This document shows positions 8,905-15,202 of a stretch of 15,202 bases of DNA, piece after piece. Position 1 is the first letter of the stretch, and each line of letters opens with the position of its first letter. Position numbers and translations under genes: made by a program. The notes below the pieces were generated by a model. That model did not search any database. It was not told the origin of the DNA and saw only the letters and a list, made by a program, of their open reading frames with translations. Source of the stretch: Candidatus Peribacteria bacterium (lineage in GTDB: Bacteria > Patescibacteria > JAEDAM01 > Absconditabacterales > Absconditicoccaceae); assembly GCA_031280545.1 (NCBI GenBank), contig JAITGP010000006.1, positions 1 through 15,202 of the forward strand, read 5' to 3'.

Positions 8905-11373
8905 ATGGCAAATAAATATAATTTTCAGGAATCTGAAGCCAAATGGCAACAATTCCGAGAAGAACATCAGACGAATGCGTTTGACCTCACAACAACCGAT
9001 CCCAGTAAAATTTTTTCTATTGATACCCCACCACCAACGGTAAGTGGAAAACTTCACATTGGACACATTTTTTCCTATACCCAAGCGGAAATCATTGCAA
9101 GATACAAGAGGATGAAGGGATTTAATGTCTTTTATCCGATGGGGTATGACGATAATGGTATTCCAACCGAGCAACTCGTAGAGAGAGAATTGAAAATAAA
9201 CATTAAAGAAATGGACAGAAATGACTTCGTGGAAAAATGTTTGGAAGTGAATCAGAAATATAGAGACTTATATAAAACTCTCTGGCAATCACTGGGATTT
9301 TCTATTGATTGGAAAAGGACCTATGCAACTATTTCTCCTGAGGTACAACAGCTCGTACAAAAGAGATTTGTGGAAATGTATAGAAACGGAGATATCGTAT
9401 GAAAACAATTTCCTGCATTGCGATGTACTAAAAACCAGACTACCATTGCTCAAGCTGAGACTGAAGAGAAGGAATTCAACGAGTTTTTCAACTATTTGAA
9501 TTTCACGCTTGATGACGGAGAGAAACTCGTGATTGCTACGACCAGACCAGAAATGTTGCCCGCTTGTGTAGCAGTATTTGCTCATCCAGACGATGAAAGG
9601 TTTGCAAAATATATTGGAAGACAGATTACGACTCCGCTCGGTGATACGGTACCTTTGCTCTGAGATGATAAAGTAAAAATGGATAAAGGGAGCGGAGTAG
9701 TAATGTGTTGTACTTACGGTGATGAAACCGATGTATATCGAGCTCAGAAACACCATCTACCAGAAAAAGTAATCATCAGTAGATATGGAACCATTCAGAA
9801 TTCTGGTTGTGAAGTGATTGAAGGAATGAAAGTGGACGAGGCGAGAGAAAAAATTATGGAATACCTCGAAACTTTACCTAATATTATCGTGAAACGCGAT
9901 CCTATTATTCAGGCAAAGAAAATCTCTGAAAGAGGGAAAACGCCGATTGAGATTATCCCTGTCTATCAGCGATTTGTGAACCTTCTCGACAAAAAAGAAA
10001 TCCTTTTGGGATTGAATGATAAAATGGCACGACACCCAGAATTTATGAAGAAAAGATCCAATGACTGGATCAATAATCTACAACGAGATTGGAATATTTC
10101 CAGATCCAGAAAATTCTGAATTCCTATACCAATTTGGTATGAAAAGGAAACAAAAAAGATTCTGCTTCCAAGCGAGGATCAGCTTTCTAAAGGGTTTGTA
10201 GATCCGACTCGTGATCTGCCAGAAGGATATACTGCCGACCAAATCGAACCTGAAACCTTGGTACTCGATACTTGGTTCACCTCTGGACTTTCACCGCTAA
10301 TAAATGAAACTTTTTTGAAAAGGGAGGGACGAACAGGGGGAAATATTACACCAATGTCACTCAGACCGCAAGCTCACGATATTATTAGAACTTGGCTTCT
10401 TTATACAACACTCCAAAGTTATTTCAGAACGGGAGATATTCCGTTTAATGATGTGATGATTTCGGGGCACGTGTTGGCGGGGAAGAGTGAAAAGATTTCC
10501 AAATCCACGGGAAACGCTAAAGTGGAACCAGAAAACTTGATTAAACAACGAGGAGCTGACGCAGTGAGATACCGAACCTCTGGAGGGCAACTGGGAAAAG
10601 ATATGGTATTTGATGAAGAAGAATTGAAAAAAGGTCAAAAGCTGGTCACGAAACTATGGAATGCGTTCCAGTTTGTGAAAATGCAGTTGGAAGGATTTGA
10701 TCGAAAGACTCAAGACGAACTCTCTCAAGGTAATTTATACTCAACAGATCAACGAATTCTGGATAAACTCTACCTTACTATTGAAAAGATGAATACTCAT
10801 CTCGATAATTTTGAATATGGACTGGCAAAAATTGCTTTTGAAGAGTTTTTTTGGGCAGATTTCTGTGATAATTATTTGGAACTGATAAAAGTAAGACTCT
10901 ACAAACCAGAACTCTTTGACGAAGGAGAGAGGAAGAAAAAGAGTGGACAGCAGACTTTATGGAAAGTTTTTGAAGCGATTATCAGACTTATCGCACCGTA
11001 CTTACCCCACGTTACCGAAGAGATTTATCAGGAGTATTTCATGAAATACCCTAATTTTGATCACGTTCCCACATCAATACATAAGACAAAATATCCAGAG
11101 GTTAGCGATAAAATGTGGGCGTATGACCTAGTTGAACAAATGAAAGTACTACAAAACAATATGCAAATTACTTTGGAAATTGTGGAAATGGTCAGAAGAT
11201 ATAAATCTGAAAGCCAAATTTCTATGGGAGCAGAACTCAGCAAACTCGTTATCACCGCGAGTGAAGAAGAAAGAAAAGCCATTCAGCTTTTTGAAGACGA
11301 TGTGAAAGGAGTGACGAAGGCGAAGGAGATTGAATGGCAGGAAGGAAGCTTAGGTGTGGAATGTGTACAGTAG
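8905..11373 (+). CDS. valS: Valyl-tRNA synthetase
   Basis: 822 residues from ATG 8905 to TAG 11371-11373; attaches valine to tRNA-Val. UGA-Gly codons occur at 9400, 9661 and 10117; the last gives SRKFGIPIPIW, where a Gly is conserved in the family. Motifs: PPPTVSGKLHIGHIF (HIGH, about 44-54), MGYDDNGIPTE (the DDNG-PTE form found in rickettsial and archaeal-type ValRS), editing domain with TTRPEMLPACVAV and GSGVVMCCTYGDETD, DTWFTSGLSPL, KISKS in place of KMSKS, and the anticodon domain from TKLWNAFQFV. The Zn-type Cys pair expected before IEIIPVYQ is absent (SERGKTPIEII). The length is slightly below the usual 850-950, with no long C-terminal coiled coil. It begins 29 bp after ileS and probably shares its transcript. 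The leader is pyrimidine-rich, without a Shine-Dalgarno sequence. Unlike ileS it has no inserted domains. Confidence 0.96.
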
Positions 11374-11381
11374 GAAATTTT

Positions 11382-11409
11382 AAAAAAAGCCCTGTGAAGG
11401 GCTTTTTTG
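11382..11409. terminator. Bidirectional intrinsic terminator between valS and the aldo/keto reductase gene
   Basis: AAAAAAGCCC (11383-11392), loop TGTGAA, GGGCTTTTTT (11399-11408). The stem is perfect and has a T-run in both directions. It serves valS from the left and the convergent def-tsaD-AKR operon from the right. Confidence 0.9.
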
Positions 11410-11429
11410 AAGGGACAATTCTGCTTACC

Positions 11430-12296
11430 TTACTCAAACTGGTTAGCTAATTGGTCTATGCTGATCCCTCCTTGATTATTTCGGTCAATCTTGACGCTAT
11501 CAAATTCTTCACTTCTAAAGTCGTTCAATTGTTGATAATCAGCTTTTTCTAAGGTGAAATTGAGGGAAGCGATATTCTCTTGTATCCTTTCTGGATTGGA
11601 GGTTTTTACGAGCGGAAGAAGTCCCTTTTCTTTGATAATTCGATTGAGGAGGATTTGGTTTTGAGTTTTGTGATATTTTTCGGCAAGAGTGACGAGAAGG
11701 GAGTAATTTCTGTTTGCGGTTCTGTTTCTTCTGAGGGGTTGGTAGCAAACGAAAGCGATGTTGTGAGCTTTACAGTAGTCTAGGACACCGATATCTTCGT
11801 AGATTTTGCATTCAAAATTATAGATTCCCTCAAAGATGGCTATGGGGTAGCTGGGGTATAGATCACTAAGTTGTTGTAAATTTGTATTGCTTATTCCCAA
11901 GGATTTTGCTTTACCTTTTGTGACTAATTTTTTCATCTCTTTATAGGTATCCAATAGGCTGAGCTTTGTGAAAGCAGGAGAATGAAGCATTAAACAATCA
12001 ACATATGCTATTCATAGTAGAGATAGATAGGTATCCAATTGCTTTTCGATATCATTTTGTTGTTGAATGATTGGCTCTAATTTAGTAGTGATATATATAT
12101 CATTACGATTAATTTGTCCAATGAATTTACCTAATAAGTGCATTACTTCTCACTGCTGGTAGAGAAAACTGGTATCAATATAGTTCTCTCAGAGATTGAG
12201 AGATTGGAGTAATCCTTGCAGAGAAGTTTGATAATCATTAGTATCTAGTCTGAATGTTCCGATTCCTATGGGGAAAGTATTGTTGATATTGAGCAT
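11430..12296 (-). CDS. Aldo/keto reductase
   Basis: 288 residues from ATG 12296 to TAA 11430-11432, with UGA-Gly at 12189-12191, 12150-12152 and 12012-12014 (residues 36, 49, 95). Read with UGA as stop, only the last 60% would appear. The catalytic tetrad of the aldo/keto reductase superfamily is in place: Asp41 and Tyr46 (IDTSFLYQQGE), Lys72 (YITTKLE) and His105 (CLMLHSP). Downstream come KGKAKSLGISNTN and the cofactor-binding end LLPLVKTSNPERIQEN, typical for NADPH-dependent members. Its substrate cannot be told. The ATG overlaps the tsaD stop by one base (TAATG), so it is probably translated by coupling. It is the last gene of the operon; the shared terminator lies 21 bp after its stop. 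Confidence 0.92.
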
Positions 12297-13306
12297 TATT
12301 TGCTATCATAAGCTAAAATCCCTGCAACTCAAATCATTGCACCATTATCAGTAGAATAGACTTTTTTAATAGGATAGAGAAACTGCATTTCTCCCTCTAC
12401 TTTTGCATTATGTTCCTCAACTGCTTGGCTAAGATACTCCACCAATCTATTATTCGCAGAAACTCCTCCAGCGATAGCTACCGTTTTCGCTCCATATTCT
12501 TTCGCTACTTTCAACAGTCTTTTCCCTAGTGTTTCAATCGTGGCTTCCTGAAATTCATAGGCGATATCACAAATATCTTGTTCACTCAAAAGTTTATCTT
12601 CCTTTTTTATCTTGTCCAAGAGAAAAGAAACCTGACTTTTCATCCCTGAAAAACTAAACGGATAGTTCCCTTTGTCATCTTGAGGGAGAAAAATGCGTTT
12701 GAATTGATAGGCAGAATTTTGTTTCCCTTTAGAGGCTTTCTCGGAAATTCGAGGTCCACCAGGGTAGGGACCACCGAGCATTTTAGAAACTTTATCAAAG
12801 GCTTCGCCAGACGCATCGTCGAGAGTGTAAGCTTTTTTTTCTATCGTTAAATCTTCTTGTACCAAATAAATGTCGTTGTGACCTCCTGAGGCCGTAAGGA
12901 TGACCATCGGGAAAGTGAGGTCGGTCAGATTTCTTTCTAATAGAATGGAGAAAATATGTCCGTGAATGTGGTTGACTGAGATGAGAGGTTTGTGAAAATA
13001 TTCGGCGAGCATAGTAGCTACAGATTTCCCGACTACGAGAGAGCCAGGCAAGCCAGGATGAGTAGTAGCAGAAATGAAGTCTGCCTCAGCAATATTCTCT
13101 CGTCCGATATTTTGGAGAATAGCAATAATCTTTTCACTATGGAGGCGAGAAGCAACTTCTGGCAGGACTCCACCAAATTTTTGATGGTCAGCAATTTGAG
13201 AATAGGCGAGTAATTTTTCCACCGTAAAACTCCCTCCCTCTTCATAGGAAATACTACCAATAGAAGTATCATCACAACTGGTTTCTATGGCGATGGTTCT
13301 AAGCAT
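12296..13306 (-). CDS. tsaD: tRNA N6-adenosine threonylcarbamoyltransferase TsaD
   Basis: 336 residues from ATG 13306 to TAA 12296-12298. TsaD transfers the threonylcarbamoyl group to A37 of tRNAs that read ANN codons (t6A), working with TsaB and TsaE, which are not in this window. Motifs: ETSCDDTS near the N-terminus, TTHPGLPGSLVVG, the metal-binding pair His113/His117 in NHIHGHIFS, FSFSGMKSQV, IAGGVSANNRL, and Asp320 in STDNGAMI. A UGA-Gly at 12329-12331 follows DNGAMI; reading through adds GVAGILAYDSK, which matches the normal end of the family, so the stop there is only apparent. The start is two bases after the def stop, and the stop overlaps the next ATG. The N-terminus and total length are normal. 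Confidence 0.97.
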
Positions 13307-13308
13307 AC

Positions 13309-13815
13309 CTATACCAATTTATCAATAAATAAAATCCCGTCCAAATGGTCGACTTCATGCTGAATCACTACGGCATTCCGACCTGTGAATTTTTTAGTGA
13401 GGATTTTCCCCTCCGGAGTGGAATATTTGACTTTAATCCAAGTAGATCTTCTGACATTCCCAAAGGAATCAGGTACAGAGAGGCAGCCTTCTTCATTTAC
13501 TTGTGTAGTTTTTGAAAATTCCAAAATTTCGGGGTTGATCATGACTTGTTCTCCGATCAGGGTTCTTTTTAGATTTCAATTTCTGTCTTTTTTCCCTTTG
13601 GTCTCCCTCCAATCGGTCACTGCTATCATGCGAATATTCTGTCCTAGCTGAGGAGCAGAGAGTCCAATGCCATCATATTCATACATTAATTCCAAAAGGA
13701 TCTCTGCGAATTCCTCCGTTTCTGGAGTGATTTCCTTGATAGGGGCAGATTTCTTTCTAAGAATGGGATTATTTTCCCCAGTAATTATGGGGTAAAAGAT
13801 GCTGTGCGTACTCAT
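13309..13815 (-). CDS. def: Peptide deformylase
   Basis: 168 residues from ATG 13815 to TAG 13309-13311, with one UGA-Gly at 13576-13578 (residue 80). Removes the formyl group from the first methionine of new proteins. All three family motifs are present: GIGLSAPQLG (residues about 49-58), EGCLSVP with metal ligand Cys111, and QHEVDHLDGILFID with His153, Glu154 and His157. The region around residues 72-85 (ETKGKKDRNGNLK), which contains the UGA-Gly, is a variable, charged loop. First gene of the def-tsaD-AKR operon. A promoter lies almost on top of the start codon, and no Shine-Dalgarno sequence is present. Confidence 0.97.
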
Positions 13816-13822
13816 ACAGAAA

Positions 13823-13851
13823 TATATACTGATTTATCTCTTGAAAATCAA
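13823..13851 (-). promoter_or_regulatory. Candidate promoter of def giving a leaderless or near-leaderless mRNA
   Basis: On the minus strand TTGATT (13851-13846), exactly 17 bases, then TATATA (13828-13823). Only seven bases separate the -10 box from the ATG at 13815, so transcription would start at or within a base or two of the start codon. The 93-bp gap to the tRNA gene on the other strand also has to hold the tRNA promoter, which I could not place with confidence. Confidence 0.5.
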
Positions 13852-13908
13852 CTGAAAAAATATAAACTGGCAAGGTGTTAATTTTTCAACCGCATAGAAA
13901 ATTGCTAA

Positions 13909-13995
13909 GGAGGGATGGTAGAGCGGTTGAATGCAACAGTCTTGAAAACTGTCGATCGATTATTCGGTCCGTGGGTTCGAATCCCACTCCCTCCG
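13909..13995 (+). tRNA. tRNA-Ser (anticodon UGA)
   Basis: An 87-base class II tRNA. The acceptor stem is GGAGGGA (13909-13915) with TCCCTCC (13988-13994), discriminator G. The anticodon arm is ACAGT-CTTGAAA-ACTGT, giving anticodon TGA, which reads UCA and probably other UCN codons. A long variable arm follows (CGATCGATTATTCGGTC), as expected for serine tRNA. The T-arm is GTGGG-TTCGAAT-CCCAC. The 3' CCA is not encoded. It has no link to the UGA codon reassignment, which needs a tRNA with anticodon UCA. Confidence 0.96.
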
Positions 13996-14016
13996 AGGTT
14001 TACTTCTCTTATACCT

Positions 14017-15078
14017 ATGACGAGAAACCATCAGGTAAGTAAGGCAAAAATAATTTGAACGATTGTCTCACTTATCGTATTTGTAGTATTGATTGCCAAT
14101 GCTGACAGATTAACTACTTCTGCCTCAGATATGGGGTACATCAATCCTGCCTTTGTAGGAGATAGTGGAAAAGACGTGACTATCAACATGGACACGTTCA
14201 AAACCACCATTGATGAAACCGATGACGGCGTGGTAGTACAGTATATTGTCCAGCCAGGAGATTCCTTAGAATCGATTGCAACTGAGTTTGGAACGACTGT
14301 TTCCAATCTTAAGAAAATCAATGATGTGAAATCCATCAAAGCAGGACAAAAACTGATCGTCACCAACGAAGAAGACGGAGTTATCTATACGGTGAGAGAC
14401 ACCCAAAATATTAAAGTCTTTGCCAATAAATATAATCTAAATCTTGAGGATCTCATGACCCTCAACTATATCCTAGATGATACAGAAATTTTGCAAAAAG
14501 GACAAGAAATCTTTATCAATATCTCAGCGGAAAAAGCGAATAATATCCCTGGCTTCATTGATAAAGGACAGCCAAATCTTAATCCTCCTGCCCCTGTGAA
14601 ACCAAAACCAGTGGTTGCTACTGCTAGACCTTCTACCGCTTCATCTACCTCAGCTTCTTCCACTACTACCGTAACTCAGTCAGTTTCTCAGACTACTTCT
14701 CAGCGAACCTTCACCAAAAATATTTCTAATGGATTTGCTCGTGGATACTGTACGTGGTATGTTGCTACCCAGGCAAGTCATATCTTCACCTATACCTCAG
14801 AAACTACTCAATCTAGACCTTTCGCAGGAGATGCTAAATATCGATATGCAAATGCTCAGAAAGCTGGTCTAAGTGTAGGACAGAGTCCAAGAGCTGGTGC
14901 AATCATTGTATATGGTACTAGTGTTAACTCTGCTGGACATGTGGGAATCGTTAGATCAGTAGATGCTTCTGCTGGTACGATGGTTATCGAAGACATGAAC
15001 TATAAAGGAAAATTCATCGTAACCAAGAGAGTAGAGAGTATCTCCAGAGGAGGAATTATTGGATATATTTACGGATAA
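14017..15078 (+). CDS. Secreted LysM-LysM-CHAP peptidoglycan hydrolase
   Basis: 353 residues from ATG 14017 to TAA 15076-15078. The UGA-Gly at 14056-14058 lies within the N-terminal export segment; reading through it gives a basic start (TRNHQVSKAK) and a hydrophobic stretch (IVSLIVFVVLIANA), a signal peptide or anchor. LysM repeats at about 76-116 (YIVQPGDSLESIATEFGTT) and 124-168 bind peptidoglycan. A Pro-, then Ser/Thr-rich linker (about 188-233) leads to a C-terminal CHAP amidase/endopeptidase domain with catalytic Cys245 (GYCTWYVA), His308 (AGHVGIV) and an acidic/polar partner near 325-328 (EDMNY). It probably cuts cell-wall peptides during growth and division, or acts on the host wall in an episymbiont. 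It lies 21 bp after the tRNA and may be co-transcribed with it. It has its own terminator. Confidence 0.92.
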
Positions 15079-15095
15079 TTCAACTAGATATAAAG

Positions 15096-15126
15096 AAAAA
15101 AATCTGATTGCGGTCAGATTTTTTTT
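15096..15126 (+). terminator. Intrinsic terminator after the LysM-CHAP gene
   Basis: AAATCTGA (15100-15107), loop TTGCGG, TCAGATTT (15114-15121), extended by A-T pairs and followed by a run of T's. It starts 18 bases after the stop codon. Confidence 0.9.
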
Positions 15127-15171
15127 ATAATATACGCCCAATACATTTGCGTTGTTATTGTATGTTGTAGA

Positions 15172-15191
15172 GGCGAACCTACGTGTTCGCC
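15172..15191. repeat. Palindromic repeat GGCGAAC-N6-GTTCGCC
   Basis: A perfect seven-pair inverted repeat with loop CTACGT, embedded in GTAGAGGCGAACCTACGTG. It resembles the dispersed GGGGCGAACCT-GTGTTCGCCC palindromes that I recall from many bacterial genomes. The element probably extends left into the CGCCCAATACATTTGCGTT stretch and right beyond the window. No gene is seen in 15079-15202. Confidence 0.6.
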
Positions 15192-15202
15192 CAACTTCTG
15201 AT

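Noticed and set aside
13909..13995. tRNA with anticodon UGA as the reader of UGA codons
   Set aside because: An anticodon UGA pairs with UCA; the long variable arm and discriminator G show tRNA-Ser. The UGA-reading tRNA would need anticodon UCA.

Overview
The window is about 15 kb of AT-rich bacterial DNA from an organism that reads UGA as glycine (genetic code 25). This code is known from the candidate phyla Absconditabacteria (SR1) and Gracilibacteria. The evidence is direct. Eight of the nine protein genes are continuous only if in-frame TGA is a sense codon, 19 such codons in all. They fall where glycine is expected, most clearly inside the class I signature of isoleucyl-tRNA synthetase (H-Y-UGA-H) and in the conserved DNGAMI-UGA end of TsaD. 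With TGA as stop, the ORFs look like a string of fragments; with TGA as Gly they become a few intact genes.

Layout. Bases 1-1723, minus strand: an rRNA unit in the unusual order 5S then 16S, with a 16S 3' end that does not carry the usual anti-Shine-Dalgarno sequence. Bases 1858-3842, minus strand: dinD, a four-helix membrane protein and a short secreted DUF2207-type protein that looks truncated. Bases 3992-11373, plus strand: ileS (1627 codons) and valS, 29 bp apart, ending in a hairpin terminator shared with the opposite strand. Bases 11430-13815, minus strand: a tight operon def - tsaD - aldo/keto reductase. Bases 13909-15078, plus strand: tRNA-Ser(UGA), then a secreted LysM-LysM-CHAP cell-wall hydrolase with its own terminator. 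The last 75 bases hold a palindromic repeat.

The outstanding item is ileS. A normal bacterial IleRS core of roughly 850 residues is interrupted in frame by a Nudix hydrolase domain with a perfect Nudix box, by two histidine-phosphatase (phosphoglycerate-mutase-like) domains with their catalytic Arg/His residues, and by a third, degenerate histidine-phosphatase-like segment that has lost them. An 83-bp palindromic element is also translated within the protein, using three UGA-Gly codons. All inserts sit between conserved IleRS blocks, and the catalytic and editing motifs around them are kept. The neighbouring valS has no such inserts.

How the genes fit together: most of the window is core translation (rRNA, tRNA-Ser, IleRS, ValRS, peptide deformylase, TsaD for the t6A tRNA modification). 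There are a few envelope genes (LysM-CHAP hydrolase, DUF2207 protein, membrane protein) and one DNA-damage-related gene (dinD). No start codon here is preceded by a recognisable Shine-Dalgarno sequence, which fits the unusual 16S tail. A promoter in front of def would give a nearly leaderless mRNA.
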